64,000 nucleotides of DNA from Cytobacillus purgationiresistens (lineage in GTDB: Bacteria; Bacillota; Bacilli; Bacillales; Cytobacillaceae): assembly GCF_030813235.1 (NCBI RefSeq), contig NZ_JAUSUB010000008.1, positions 92,586 through 156,585 of the forward strand, read 5' to 3'. A program made the position numbers and the translations under genes. Positions within the stretch are counted from its first letter, which is position 1. Every line of letters begins with the position of its first letter. Shown here in pieces: positions 24,932-34,039 of the stretch. Below the pieces are notes generated by a model that did no database searches, was not told the origin of the DNA, and worked only from the letters and a program-made list of their open reading frames with translations.

Positions 24932-26116
24932 TTACACACTAGTTAATTCATTCACCTGATCAAATGATAAAGCTGGACCAAAGAACTCAAAATGAATTTT
25001 CTCCTCCTCCACACCTAATTCAACCAAGCCCGAAATAACCGCTTTCATAAATAGCATCGGGCCGCATATATAGAAATCTGCGTCTTTCGTTATTATGCCT
25101 TCTAAGTCTTCCTTCGTTAATAACCCTTCAGTCTCTTCATATTTCACCTTTAAGGTTGCATTCGGCATCGCTTCAATTGAAGCGATGGCATCCTTTTTAA
25201 AAGCATGAACCTGTTCGTTTTTACACGCATGTACAAAGGTAACTTCACGGGTATGATTGTTTTCAGCCATGTCATTGAACATGCTCATTAATGGTGTAAT
25301 GCCTACTCCACCGCTCAAAAGCACAACTGGGCTGGCTGAGTCAGTATTTAAAACAAAGTTGCCTGCAGGCGCACTCAAGCTTATTTCATCACCAATGTTG
25401 GCATGGTTATGAAGATAATTTGATACTTTTCCTTTGTCTTCTTTCTTCACAGATATCCGTAAATAATCCTTCCCACTGGCATCTGATAAACTATATTGGC
25501 GATTGGAAGTATATTTGTCCTCTTCAGGCTTCACTTGTATAGTTACATACTGTCCCGATGAAAATGCTGGTAACTTCATACCCTCTTTCGGTTTTAAATA
25601 AAACGAGGTAATTAATGCGCTTTCTTCGACCTTCCTCACAATAGTGAATGGTTTAAAACCTTTCCACCCACCCGGCTGGCCTTCTGAATGTTGATACATC
25701 CCATCCTCTACATCGATAAATATTTGTGAAATGACATGATACGCTTCACCCCATGCGCCAATGATTTCTTCTGTTGCCGAATCTCCTAACACTTCTTCCA
25801 TGGACGCTAAAAGATGGTGCCCGACAATCGGGTAATGTTCCTTTTTCACACCTAAGCTGCGATGCTTGTGACTGATTTGTGTAACAGCAGGAACAAGCAC
25901 TTCAAGTTGGTCTACATATTGGGCAGCAGCATAGAGCGTATTCGCTAAAGCAGTTTGTTGTCTGCCTTGCGCTTGATTCGCATGATTGAATATATTCAAT
26001 AATTCCGGATGATGGTCAAATAACCTTTTATAAAAATGCTTCGTTATGTCCGTTCCTTTTGCTTCAAGTACAGGAACTGTAGATTTAATGATGTCAATTG
26101 TTTGCTGTGATAACAT
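24932..26116 (-). CDS. hmp: Flavohemoglobin Hmp (nitric oxide dioxygenase)
   Basis: This 394-residue protein converts NO and O2 to nitrate using NAD(P)H. The globin domain (1-138) has distal Tyr29 and Gln53 and proximal heme ligand His85 (ISHKH). An FAD domain follows, with RQYSLSDASGKDYLRIS, then an NAD domain with LLSGGVGITPLMSM and the C-terminal HFEFFGP. It is divergent from nsrR, with two NsrR-like sites in between, so NO should derepress it. Length and key residues are canonical. Confidence 0.96.
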   Translation of the reverse strand: MLSQQTIDIIKSTVPVLEAKGTDITKHFYKRLFDHHPELLNIFNHANQAQGRQQTALANTLYAAAQYVDQLEVLVPAVTQISHKHRSLGVKKEHYPIVGHHLLASMEEVLGDSATEEIIGAWGEAYHVISQIFIDVEDGMYQHSEGQPGGWKGFKPFTIVRKVEESALITSFYLKPKEGMKLPAFSSGQYVTIQVKPEEDKYTSNRQYSLSDASGKDYLRISVKKEDKGKVSNYLHNHANIGDEISLSAPAGNFVLNTDSASPVVLLSGGVGITPLMSMFNDMAENNHTREVTFVHACKNEQVHAFKKDAIASIEAMPNATLKVKYEETEGLLTKEDLEGIITKDADFYICGPMLFMKAVISGLVELGVEEEKIHFEFFGPALSFDQVNELTSV

Positions 26117-26140
26117 TGAAGTCCACTCCTTAGCAGAAAT

Positions 26141-26163
26141 AAGATATATTTTAAATACTTCTT
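26141..26163. promoter_or_regulatory. NsrR-type operator near hmp
   Basis: An inverted repeat with AAGATATATTTTAAATAC and a final CTTCTT half lies 25 bases upstream of hmp. It fits the AT-rich NsrR pattern AAGATGYATTT-AAATRCATCTT loosely. Confidence 0.55.
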
Positions 26164-26190
26164 TAAGTTAAACTCTTTATAAGTTAAAAG

Positions 26191-26210
26191 CAATATTTAA
26201 AATACATCTT
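26191..26210. promoter_or_regulatory. Second NsrR-type operator
   Basis: On the minus strand AAGATGTATTTTAAATATTG gives one excellent half-site (AAGATGTATTTTAAAT). It lies between the first site and the nsrR promoter. Confidence 0.6.
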
Positions 26211-26228
26211 TAGAAAAGTTGTCACTTT

Positions 26229-26257
26229 TTGTTCTAATGCTGTTCACAATGTATAAT
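26229..26257 (+). promoter_or_regulatory. nsrR sigma-A promoter
   Basis: TTGTTC (26229-26234) and TATAAT (26252-26257) are spaced by 17 bases and lie 33 bases before the nsrR start codon. Confidence 0.7.
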
Positions 26258-26290
26258 AGAGTTAATGATTAAACTAAGGTGAGGATAGAC

Positions 26291-26734
26291 ATGAGGTTAA
26301 CAAATTACACCGATTATTCATTGCGCGTGTTAATTTACTTATCAACAACAACCGATACATCAAAGCTTTCAAATATTAAAGAAATAGCTCATGCATATGG
26401 AATCTCGAAGAATCATTTAATGAAAGTCATTTATCAGCTTGGTAAAAATGGGTATATTGAAACCATCAGAGGAAGAAACGGCGGTATTCGACTTGCACTT
26501 GACCCATCTCAAATCAATATTGGTGAGGTCGTAAGAAAAACAGAGGAAGATTTTCATTTAGTTGAATGCTTTGATCCCGAAAACAATCACTGTGTAATAT
26601 CACCTGTTTGCGGGCTTCGCCATGTTTTAAATAGTGCATTACAAGCCTATTTAAGCGTGTTAGATGAAGTCACACTCGATGATATTTCAAAAAACAGGCC
26701 AGCACTGACAGACTTATTCCAGTCGACTAAATAA
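26291..26734 (+). CDS. nsrR: Nitric-oxide-sensing Rrf2-family repressor NsrR
   Basis: This is a 147-residue Rrf2 protein with a winged-helix domain and Fe-S cluster ligands Cys93, Cys101 and Cys107, plus Asp8. Allowing a one-residue shift, this is the ligand set of Bacillus NsrR. NO reacts with the cluster and relieves repression of hmp. The frame opens at 26279, but AGGTGAGG lies six bases before ATG 26291. It is divergent to hmp, its usual target. Confidence 0.93.
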   Translation: MRLTNYTDYSLRVLIYLSTTTDTSKLSNIKEIAHAYGISKNHLMKVIYQLGKNGYIETIRGRNGGIRLALDPSQINIGEVVRKTEEDFHLVECFDPENNHCVISPVCGLRHVLNSALQAYLSVLDEVTLDDISKNRPALTDLFQSTK

Positions 26735-26738
26735 ATTT

Positions 26739-26772
26739 AAAAGCCGTTTAGGGGCTCCCAAACGGCTTTTTA
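26739..26772 (+). terminator. nsrR terminator
   Basis: AAAAGCCGTTT and AAACGGCTTTT pair around a ten-base loop and run into T-rich sequence. Confidence 0.8.
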
Positions 26773-26834
26773 CAACATTTTTCCAAAAAAGAAAAGAGTA
26801 ATCATTTGATTACTCTTCTTACAAGTTATATAAT

Positions 26835-27038
26835 TCATTTAGAATATATGCTATTATTGTTCACAACTTGTAGTTCTTTTATATTCTCGACCATTTCGCT
26901 GCTGCATATTGGACATTTAGGTGTACTTTTAAAGTTATCCCGTATCCAAGCATTACAAGTTTCTGATGAACATTCCCAAACCTTAATCTCTTCAGTCTTG
27001 ATCTCTTCCATGTTCTTTCTTCCAAATCCCATTGCCAT
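26835..27038 (-). CDS. YdjO-family zinc-ribbon protein
   Basis: The 67-residue protein has a WECSSETCNAWIRDNF segment and CPICSSEM, giving a four-cysteine zinc-ribbon pattern. It matches the cold-inducible YdjO family of Bacillus, whose function is unknown. TAGGAGGTG precedes the start at 27036-27038. It is monocistronic. Confidence 0.75.
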   Translation of the reverse strand: MAMGFGRKNMEEIKTEEIKVWECSSETCNAWIRDNFKSTPKCPICSSEMVENIKELQVVNNNSIYSK

Positions 27039-27339
27039 CTAAAGGCACCTCCTAGAGAGTAGAACACTGCTTCAACAAAATAAAAATCACCCGTCATATA
27101 TAGCGAATAAATACATGCCTATATAACAAGTGTACTCAGAATTATATTTTTATTTATGTAATTAGTATATCACATTGTCATTAATATGTCAAAATTGGAA
27201 TAGGAAATCATTTTCCGTTATGAAATGATTGTTCCAAGAATATTTTTAATAAAAATATAAAAAAAGATAATACTTTCATATTTTATTGAGAAAAGTGTAT
27301 AATAGGTTAGTTATGGTACATAAGGAAAGGGTGAATAAT

Positions 27340-27624
27340 ATGGATATCTCCAGTTTTACAGCGGAAGAGATTAAAGACCCAACAGGTATTCTTACAGGGA
27401 AAAGATATGAATTCTTTTTAGATATTGATGTGGATGAAGATGATGAGCTATACTCAGACCAAGGTATTCGTCTCCGCGTCCTTTATTATAAAGGCGAAGA
27501 AGATGAAAAAATCTTAAATTATCATTTTCAAGACAACGCTACAAAAAGTATATTAGATTTCGCTTTAGATGAAGAAGAAGAAATCATCATCGGCAAATTT
27601 TGCAAGGCACAATTAGCAGAATAG
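27340..27624 (+). CDS. DUF6509-like small acidic protein
   Basis: The 94-residue cytosolic protein is strongly acidic in the segments DIDVDEDDELYSD and LDEEEEIIIG. The DPTGILTGKRYEFFLD opening matches a Bacillus family sometimes misnamed pullulanase (probably DUF6509). The frame opens at 27286, but GGAAAGGGTG lies before ATG 27340, which fits better. Function unknown. Confidence 0.65.
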   Translation: MDISSFTAEEIKDPTGILTGKRYEFFLDIDVDEDDELYSDQGIRLRVLYYKGEEDEKILNYHFQDNATKSILDFALDEEEEIIIGKFCKAQLAE

Positions 27625-27631
27625 AATGAAC

Positions 27632-27700
27632 AAAGAGCCTGGAAATGATCCCAAGCTCTTTATAGCCAGCTGGGTTGCCTAAAAACATCCCAGCTTTTCT
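27632..27700. terminator. Two tandem hairpins between convergent genes
   Basis: AAAGAGC/GCTCTTT (27632-27661) and AGCTGGG/CCCAGCT followed by TTTTCTTTTTT (27668-27700) lie back to back. They can terminate the 27340 gene and, from the other side, the 27704 gene. Confidence 0.65.
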
Positions 27701-27703
27701 TTT

Positions 27704-28117
27704 TTATAGCTCTATGTCTTTACCCTCTTCAATAATATGAAACATTAAATGTGCTAAATGATGAATAGGTCCGTAAACTTCTTCTTCTTCTTCGTCTTCC
27801 CTTTCTTCATTTTCCTCATTGAATTCCAGGTCATTTAAGTGTAAAGCTGTAAATTGATAAAAATCTTTTAAATCGAAGCTGTAGCAAGCATTCGGATCTT
27901 CCTCTTCTCCTTCATAATGGAGAACCATATAAGATTCCGTACCTTCTGTATCTACCCCATCGAAATAAACGAAAAAGCCAATATTTGTATCAAGTTCGAA
28001 CAAATGTCTTGTCCCGCCTTCAGTTACACGTTCAAAATCATCTTCAGATAGTTTCGTTACATTCATCGTTTCTACTTGATCTTCTTTATGGAAGTTAACT
28101 GTAAATTGTTTCATCAT
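27704..28117 (-). CDS. Acidic cytosolic protein of unknown function
   Basis: The 137-residue soluble protein has a Glu-rich tract around residues 100-115 (ENEEREDEEEEEV) and a His-containing C-terminal part (PIHHLAHLMFHIIEE). I do not recognise the family. A plausible start is the second Met, since the first two codons are both ATG. It is convergent with the acidic DUF6509-like gene and shares its terminators. Confidence 0.6.
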   Translation of the reverse strand: MMKQFTVNFHKEDQVETMNVTKLSEDDFERVTEGGTRHLFELDTNIGFFVYFDGVDTEGTESYMVLHYEGEEEDPNACYSFDLKDFYQFTALHLNDLEFNEENEEREDEEEEEVYGPIHHLAHLMFHIIEEGKDIEL

Positions 28118-28271
28118 TCTCCCTCACTTTCTAACTGATAATAGCATACTTATGCTTATATTCCTATTATTACCCTCTTCTATGTAATGAAACATTCCAT
28201 TAGAAAATAAAGCTATCTACTTTCACAAACTTTCGTTAAAATGATTCTGTAATGGAAAAGGAGTGAGTCTC

Positions 28272-29096
28272 TTGCTAACTAATAGAAAAATGAATGAGAT
28301 TATTGCTTTAAAAGAAATATGTGAAGGTAAGGATGGCTATAATTTAAAACTCAACTTAGAAATGGTCTCTTCACGGAAATCTGATAATAAATTAGACTAT
28401 TTCGCTTATGAAGAAGAATTAGTAGGCTATCTTGGTTTATACCGTTTTGGAAAAAAGTTTGAACTATGCGGCATGGTACATCCCAACCATCGCAAGAAAG
28501 GCATTTTCACAAGATTATTTAACCAAGCTAGACAAACCTTCCTTGATGCAGAAGAACTCTTATTTAACTTTCCTGCAGCATCTGATTCGGGAAAAGCCTT
28601 TACTGAATCACAGCCTTGTCAATATGCTTTTACCGAATTTGAAATGAAATGCACACAAAGAACACGATCACAGCCAAAAGAAAAAATTCTTTTATTAGAA
28701 GCCAAGAACGATGACTTATCTCTTATACAAAAGCTCGATGTTCTTTGCTTCAACTTATCTGAAGAAGATGCCTATTTAATGAATCAAGAAAGAATGAATA
28801 CACCGGAAAATACATTATATACCATCTGTTATGAGGATAAAAAGATAGGAAAAGTCCGATTGCAGCGGTTATCGACCGAAACTTGGATTTATGGGTTTGC
28901 AATACATCCAGAATATCAAGGTAAAGGGATTGGCAGAAGTGTGTTAACACATATTGCAAATAGTGAAGGTCAGGATAAATCCATACACTTAGAGGTAGAG
29001 GCTAACAATGAGCATGCGTTGCGACTGTATAAAGATGTTGGATTTGAAATCGTCGGAGAACAAGCATATTATACCTTTGATTTAAAAACACTTTGA
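28272..29096 (+). CDS. Tandem-domain GNAT acetyltransferase
   Basis: The 274-residue protein has two GNAT folds. The N-terminal one (about 40-115) shows MVHPNHRKKGIFTRLF; the C-terminal one (about 150-270) shows FAIHPEYQGKGIGRSVL with the acetyl-CoA loop, then NEHALRLYKDVGFEIVG. The frame opens at GTG 28263, which overlaps the AAAGGAG site; TTG 28272, eight bases after it, is the likely start. Substrate unknown. Confidence 0.85.
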   Translation: MLTNRKMNEIIALKEICEGKDGYNLKLNLEMVSSRKSDNKLDYFAYEEELVGYLGLYRFGKKFELCGMVHPNHRKKGIFTRLFNQARQTFLDAEELLFNFPAASDSGKAFTESQPCQYAFTEFEMKCTQRTRSQPKEKILLLEAKNDDLSLIQKLDVLCFNLSEEDAYLMNQERMNTPENTLYTICYEDKKIGKVRLQRLSTETWIYGFAIHPEYQGKGIGRSVLTHIANSEGQDKSIHLEVEANNEHALRLYKDVGFEIVGEQAYYTFDLKTL

Positions 29097-29155
29097 TACC
29101 CATTAGCATTAAGTCTCATTTGACATGACCTCTGCTAATACTGGATATAAACAAG

Positions 29156-29186
29156 AAAAAGCCCCTTTTAATTAGGGGCTTTTTCA
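29156..29186. terminator. Terminator between GNAT gene and csp
   Basis: AAAAAGCCCCT and AGGGGCTTTTT form an 11-base perfect stem between convergent genes and can act in both directions. Confidence 0.85.
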
Positions 29187-29190
29187 TCAA

Positions 29191-29391
29191 TTATGCTTTT
29201 GTAACGTTTACAGCTTGAGGCCCGCGTTGTCCCTCTTCTATATCAAAACTCACTTCTTGACCTTCGTCAAGAGTTTTGAATCCATCAGTTTGAATAGCTG
29301 AAAAGTGTACAAATACGTCGTCTCCGCCTTCTACTTCTATGAAGCCAAAGCCTTTTTCTGAGTTAAACCATTTTACTTTACCAGTTGCCAT
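29191..29391 (-). CDS. CspA-family cold-shock protein
   Basis: The 66-residue single OB-fold protein carries RNP1 (KGFGFIEV) and RNP2 (VFVHFSAI) motifs. It binds single-stranded RNA/DNA and acts as an RNA chaperone. It lies just downstream of cshA, 86 bases from its stop, with GGAGG upstream. Closely similar to the csp at 31312. Confidence 0.95.
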   Translation of the reverse strand: MATGKVKWFNSEKGFGFIEVEGGDDVFVHFSAIQTDGFKTLDEGQEVSFDIEEGQRGPQAVNVTKA

Positions 29392-29477
29392 TTTTTCTTT
29401 TCCTCCTAATAATCATAAATCACAAGAAAATGATTTCCTGCATTTACTAATATGTCACATTTCCAAAGATTTTATAA

Positions 29478-30977
29478 TCATTTACTGTTATTTCTTGGTC
29501 TTCTTCTTTCTCTGCTGCCACTTTCACTGCGTTCGCCTCTGCCGTTTCTGTCTCTGCCGCCGTCTCTGCGATCACGTCCACCTCTTGAACGGTCTCCACC
29601 ACCAAAACGCTTGCGGTCACGGCCACCACCGCCACTACCGCCGCCTTTAGGTTTTCTCGCACGCAGTGGTTCAACTGCTGTGATTTTAACAGGAGTAACA
29701 TCAGGATCTTTTGTCAACAGCTTAAGTGCTGCTGCAAGCAGAGTAACTGAATCTGTGTCTTCAAGCAGATTTTCAGCAATGCGTTTATAATCATTGTAAG
29801 CATTTTTTTCGATCGTTTCCATTAAACGATTGATTGTCGCTTGCTGATTACCAGCCAGTACGTCTTTAATCGACGGAACTGGTTGCTTGTTCATCTTCGT
29901 TTTCGTTACACTTTCAATGATTTTCAAATGATCGATTTCTCTTGGTGAAACAAAAGTGATTGCTAAGCCTTTGTTACCAGCACGGCCAGTACGGCCAATT
30001 CTGTGTACATAGCTTTCTGGATCTTGTGGAATATCAAAGTTATATACATGTGATACACCAGAAATATCAAGTCCACGAGCAGCTACATCTGTCGCTACCA
30101 TAATTTCAATTGTTTGATCTTTAAAGCGGCGGATAACTTGATCACGTTTTGCTTGAGGAATATCGCCATGAATTCCTTCTGCAGAATAACCGCGTTTAAT
30201 TAAACCTTCTACAACTTCATCTACACGGCGTTTAGTACGGCCAAAAACGATAGCTAATTCTGGAGATTGAATATCCAACAAGCTGCAAAGCACATCAAAT
30301 TTTTGCTTTTCATGTACTTCTATATAAGTTTGTTCAATATTTTTCACTGTCAGTTCTTTCGACTTAACTTTAACAACTTCAGGCTCATGCATGAATTTCT
30401 CTGCTAGTGACTGAATTCTTTTTGGCATTGTCGCTGAGAAAAGAAGGGTTTGTCTTTCACCTTCAATTTCACTAAGGATTCTTTCAATATCCTCAATGAA
30501 TCCCATGTTAAGCATTTCATCTGCTTCATCAAGGATAACAGTTTTAATGGTGCCTAGGCGAATTGTTTTTCTTTCAATATGGTCAATTAGACGACCAGGT
30601 GTTGCAGCAATGATTTGCGGTCTGTTTTTCAAGGCACGAATTTGACGGCCGATATCCTGCCCGCCATAAATCGGTAATGTACGAATTCCTTTAACTTGAC
30701 CAATACGGTTTAATTCCTCTGCTACCTGAACAGCAAGTTCACGTGTAGGTGCAAGTACTAACCCTTGAATACCGTCTTCTTTTACGATTTTTTCTAAAAG
30801 CGGTACACCGAATGCTGTTGTTTTCCCTGTACCTGTTTGAGCTTGCCCGATCATATCTTTCCCTTGAAGAGCAATTGGAAGCGCCTGTGCCTGGATTGGT
30901 GTAGGCTCTTCAAACCCCATATTTGATAATGCTTTTTCTAGCTCACTACTTAGTCCAAAATCTGAAAAATTTGCCAA
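29478..30977 (-). CDS. cshA: DEAD-box RNA helicase CshA
   Basis: The 499-residue helicase shows the Q motif ([11 protein letters not shown]), Walker A (AQTGTGKT), DEAD, SAT and [10 protein letters not shown]-terminal extension from about residue 430 is Arg/Gly-rich ([19 protein letters not shown]), typical of RNA-binding tails. CshA unwinds RNA in ribosome assembly and in the degradosome. Location between two csp genes suits cold-shock RNA remodelling. Start ATG 30975-30977. Confidence 0.95.
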   Translation of the reverse strand: MANFSDFGLSSELEKALSNMGFEEPTPIQAQALPIALQGKDMIGQAQTGTGKTTAFGVPLLEKIVKEDGIQGLVLAPTRELAVQVAEELNRIGQVKGIRTLPIYGGQDIGRQIRALKNRPQIIAATPGRLIDHIERKTIRLGTIKTVILDEADEMLNMGFIEDIERILSEIEGERQTLLFSATMPKRIQSLAEKFMHEPEVVKVKSKELTVKNIEQTYIEVHEKQKFDVLCSLLDIQSPELAIVFGRTKRRVDEVVEGLIKRGYSAEGIHGDIPQAKRDQVIRRFKDQTIEIMVATDVAARGLDISGVSHVYNFDIPQDPESYVHRIGRTGRAGNKGLAITFVSPREIDHLKIIESVTKTKMNKQPVPSIKDVLAGNQQATINRLMETIEKNAYNDYKRIAENLLEDTDSVTLLAAALKLLTKDPDVTPVKITAVEPLRARKPKGGGSGGGGRDRKRFGGGDRSRGGRDRRDGGRDRNGRGERSESGSRERRRPRNNSK

Positions 30978-31262
30978 AATAATATTTCCTCCTTATATCT
31001 CACTGATTCAAAGTCATTTTCATTATTAATTCACTTATTATGAGTCTTTCCAGTTTGCTTCTCTTTTTAACATTTCCTTCATATAAACTTTCAAACATAA
31101 TATCCATTAATGGAAAAGAGCATACAATATGCGCACATGGAAGGAGTCTGTATTTAATATTCCCGAAAAGGATAATTGGATGGAATCGCTTTTGAGGAAC
31201 GAATGAAGTACAAAGCGGAGTGTGATACACTTTAATCGCATTACCAACCGCATGAATTAACA

Positions 31263-31297
31263 TAAAAAGGTGATGCATGATTTGACATGCATCACCT
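31263..31297 (-). terminator. csp terminator
   Basis: AGGTGATGCATG and CATGCATCACCT pair perfectly with a six-base loop and are followed by T5 on the minus strand. It separates csp from cshA. Confidence 0.85.
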
Positions 31298-31311
31298 CAT
31301 TTTAAGCATTA

Positions 31312-31512
31312 TTATGCTTTAACTACGTTAGCAGCTTGAGGTCCACGGTTACCTTCAACGATTTCGAAAGTTACGTCTTGACCTTCTTCTAGAGTTTTGA
31401 AACCGTCAGTTTGGATAGCGCTGAAATGTACGAATACATCTTGCCCTTCTGCTGATTCGATGAAACCAAAACCTTTTTCTGCGTTAAACCATTTTACTTT
31501 ACCGTTGTTCAT
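31312..31512 (-). CDS. CspA-family cold-shock protein
   Basis: The 66-residue RNA chaperone has KGFGFIES and VFVHFSAI. The frame opens at 31539, but TGGAGG before ATG 31510-31512 sets the start. It is followed by a strong terminator, so it is expressed separately from cshA. About 85% identical to the csp at 29191 by eye. Confidence 0.95.
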   Translation of the reverse strand: MNNGKVKWFNAEKGFGFIESAEGQDVFVHFSAIQTDGFKTLEEGQDVTFEIVEGNRGPQAANVVKA

Positions 31513-31604
31513 AATAATACCTCCAAAAATATGTTTCACTATAAGTCTTAATTATATGAGCTTAGATAGAGAAGTGGAAACAGCCTTGTTACTTTCATCT
31601 CCAG

Positions 31605-31670
31605 CAAAAAAGGCCGCAACTGTATGAAATGAGGAAATAAATCGCCTACATTTCTTTTGCAGTTACGACC
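31605..31670 (-). terminator. folD terminator upstream of csp
   Basis: On the minus strand GGTCGTAACTG pairs with CAGTTGCGGCC (two G-U pairs), encloses an inner GAAATG/CATTTC stem, and ends in T6. It is the likely end of the folD transcript. Confidence 0.7.
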
Positions 31671-31755
31671 ACTTATCCAAATAATAATATATAACGAACT
31701 TTACAGCGTTGACTTTATCATAAGTCATTACAGCCAATAAGTCAATTAGTTTTCT

Positions 31756-32601
31756 TTAAATTTTTACTGTTCTCTCTGCTGATTCTACCGTATGCTTCAA
31801 CAGCATAGATATCGTCACAGGGCCTACACCACCAGGTACAGGCGTGATCGCTGATGCTTTTTTATAGCAGCTTTCATAATCGACATCGCCGACATTTCCT
31901 TTATTATACCCTGCGTCTATAACGACCGCTCCTTCTTTAAGCCAGCTGCCTTGAATAAAGTTCGGCTTCCCTACCGCCGCCACAACAATATCCGCTTGGC
32001 TTAAATGCAGCTCTAAGTTTTCAGTATAGGAATGACATGTCGTAACTGTCGCATTGCGATTCAATAAAAGCGCCGAAACGGGTTTCCCTAAAATCGGACT
32101 TCTTCCAACTACAACTGCATTTTTTCCTTCTACCTGAATATCGAAGTAATCAATGATTTGCATAATTGCAGCTGGAGTACATGATGGATAAACACCAAAA
32201 CCAAAAGCGGTTTGACCATACCCTAAACTTGTTACACCATCTACATCCTTTTCAATGGCAATCGACTCAAACGCGCACCTTTCATCGATATGATCAGGCA
32301 CGGGATGCTGTAGCAAGATTCCATGAACCCCGTCGTCCTCATTTAATTCGCTGATCGTTTGTAATAGAGTATCAGTAGTGATATCGGCTGATAGGTGGAT
32401 TCTTTTTGAAATAATGCCCAGCTTTTCACAAGCATTGCCCTTCATTTTTACATATGTTTCTGATGAAGGATCCTCACCAACAAGGATCGTTGCTAGGCAA
32501 GGGGTAATGCCGATGTCAGCTAGCTTATCGACTCTATCCTTTAATTTCATCTTTACTTCATTTGAAACAATTTTTCCATCTAGAATTAATTTGTCTGCCA
32601 T
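31756..32601 (-). CDS. folD: FolD, methylenetetrahydrofolate dehydrogenase/cyclohydrolase
   Basis: The 281-residue enzyme interconverts 5,10-methylene-, methenyl- and 10-formyl-THF with NADP. The catalytic YVKMKGNACEKLGI segment, GILLQHPVPDHI, and VVGRSPILGKPVSALLLNRNATVTTCHS are all present, with PGGVGPVTISMLLKHT near the end. GGAGGG precedes ATG 32599-32601. A ZTP riboswitch and terminator lie in the leader, coupling expression to formyl-folate stress. Confidence 0.95.
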   Translation of the reverse strand: MADKLILDGKIVSNEVKMKLKDRVDKLADIGITPCLATILVGEDPSSETYVKMKGNACEKLGIISKRIHLSADITTDTLLQTISELNEDDGVHGILLQHPVPDHIDERCAFESIAIEKDVDGVTSLGYGQTAFGFGVYPSCTPAAIMQIIDYFDIQVEGKNAVVVGRSPILGKPVSALLLNRNATVTTCHSYTENLELHLSQADIVVAAVGKPNFIQGSWLKEGAVVIDAGYNKGNVGDVDYESCYKKASAITPVPGGVGPVTISMLLKHTVESAERTVKI

Positions 32602-32623
32602 GTATTTTCCCTCCGAAAATTAG

Positions 32624-32649
32624 AAAAGAGACAAGGGTATCCTTATCTC
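32624..32649 (-). terminator. ZTP riboswitch terminator
   Basis: GAGACAAGG and CCTTATCTC pair with a four-base loop; on the minus strand TTTTC and further T-rich sequence follow. Its 5' arm adjoins the aptamer's last conserved segment. Confidence 0.75.
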
Positions 32650-32735
32650 TGCCCAGACGACCGGCTATACATAGACGCAGCTCCCCAGCGGTTCATTCCG
32701 CATCGTCGTCAGTCACTGCGATTTCGTGAAGCTAT
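32650..32735 (-). ncRNA. ZTP/ZMP (pfl) riboswitch
   Basis: On the minus strand the leader of folD has GTGACTGACGACG, GGAA, CCGCTGGGGAGCTGCG and CCGGTCGTCTGGGCA. This is the order of the conserved parts of the pfl aptamer. Binding of ZMP or ZTP, a signal of 10-formyl-THF shortage, would prevent the adjacent terminator and turn on folD. Confidence 0.88.
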
Positions 32736-33435
32736 ATGATTATCACCGTTTAATTATACCATAAAACACATATGATTCAATTATTTTAAATACGAACGTT
32801 CGCTTTTTTTGAAAATTAGCACAAGGCCATTTACAGTAAGAGAATCTGTTTATTTCTATTATAAGCACTTAAGGGAATTTATATGATCCAAAATCGTTAT
32901 AAAGAAACCAAAAGACGGACAACATGTCGTTGTCCGCCGAATATTTGAGATTATCATGAAAAGTTCTTTTACCTAAAACAATGAAAGCCCTGCCTCTCTT
33001 CCATCCTTGCAGCTCCTAGGCCACGCCAGCGGGAATCAGGTTTTCGAATAATTGTCCTGAGAAAAAGTAACTCTTTATAGAATATTTAATTGAAGGGGAA
33101 TAAGAAAGGTATAAGGCCGCAACTCAAGCCTTCAACATTAATCGATTCTTATCCAATTGAAGGTAACCATATAAAAGCTCTGGTTTAACAGAAGATGATT
33201 TAAGAAGAATTTCAGCATTTCCGCATGCTGGTCCACAAAACTGTTCTTAATAATAAACCCGTTGCTCAAACCTTACTCTAAAGAGTAACTTTAACAACAA
33301 GAAAAAGCCGTTACATTTATCTATGAAGGAGTAACAACGCCGACATAAATAATGATTTTACGACTTGCTAATTGTACCTCAAATATTACATTGAATATCA
33401 TATCAAACTTCCTAATTCATGTCAAGGGCGAAAAT
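32736..33435. other. Gene-poor region with a small hairpin and coding remnants
   Basis: A hairpin CGGACAAC/GTTGTCCG sits at 32916-32936. Between about 33090 and 33350 short plus-strand frames read like protein broken by frameshifts: STLIDSYPIEGNHIKAL, then LTEDDLRRISAFPHAGPQNC in another frame, then KAVTFIYEGVTTPT. I could not name a family. No intact gene is seen. Confidence 0.4.
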
Positions 33436-33951
33436 TTATTCACCCTTGAATTCGATTAGGTTATAAAAGTCCTTTGTATCTTTATATTCATTAAATACAA
33501 CATCTAAATCATGAAAGTACCGATGCAGCATTAGGGCAGTCTTTTTATCTTCTGTCCCATCAATAATACTTTCTGCCATTTGATCAATAGCAGTAAAATC
33601 CTCTTGCAAATCACTATTATCTGTTGAAAGAGCCTTTAAATTGGCTTGAATTCTTTCCGCCTGTTCTTTTTGCTTATGCCATTTTATATTATTTTCTCTT
33701 CCCCATCCGAGTGTCTCATTATAGAATTCATGATTAACAGCTATAAAACTGCCTATATCATCTTGGATTTCATCATATGCGCCTTGCTCAGCACTGACAG
33801 TCTCTTCCTTCCCAACAGGTCCATCCTTTTTACCAATAATAGATGGGAGACTTTTCTCTCCTCCAAAAAAGACAAAAAGGGTAAGAGAACAAAGGAGCGC
33901 GATGCTAGAAAAGATGAAGATGAGTCCTATTATTCGTTTTTTAGTCATCAA
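33436..33951 (-). CDS. Membrane-anchored protein of unknown function
   Basis: The 171-residue product has one N-terminal hydrophobic helix (about 7-28, IIGLIFIFSSIALLCSLTLFVFF) followed by a charged extracellular or surface domain, mostly helical. The first codon is TTG and the second ATG; GGAGG is 11 bases before the TTG. I recognise no family. It lies 5' of the 51-bp array. Confidence 0.55.
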   Translation of the reverse strand: MMTKKRIIGLIFIFSSIALLCSLTLFVFFGGEKSLPSIIGKKDGPVGKEETVSAEQGAYDEIQDDIGSFIAVNHEFYNETLGWGRENNIKWHKQKEQAERIQANLKALSTDNSDLQEDFTAIDQMAESIIDGTEDKKTALMLHRYFHDLDVVFNEYKDTKDFYNLIEFKGE

Positions 33952-34039
33952 AAATCAGGATGCCTCCATTCAATATAATGTGTAATATACATTCGCTATG
34001 GAGGTCAGTTTTTCCTTTGTTAAATGTATTCTAAGCAGA

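Noticed and set aside
29339..29790. Proline- and leucine-rich plus-strand frames
   Set aside because: They are antisense to the Gly/Arg-rich tail of cshA, whose repeats keep all frames open.
31000..31278. 92-residue minus-strand frame between csp and cshA
   Set aside because: No ribosome binding site, odd composition, and it runs through the csp terminator hairpin.
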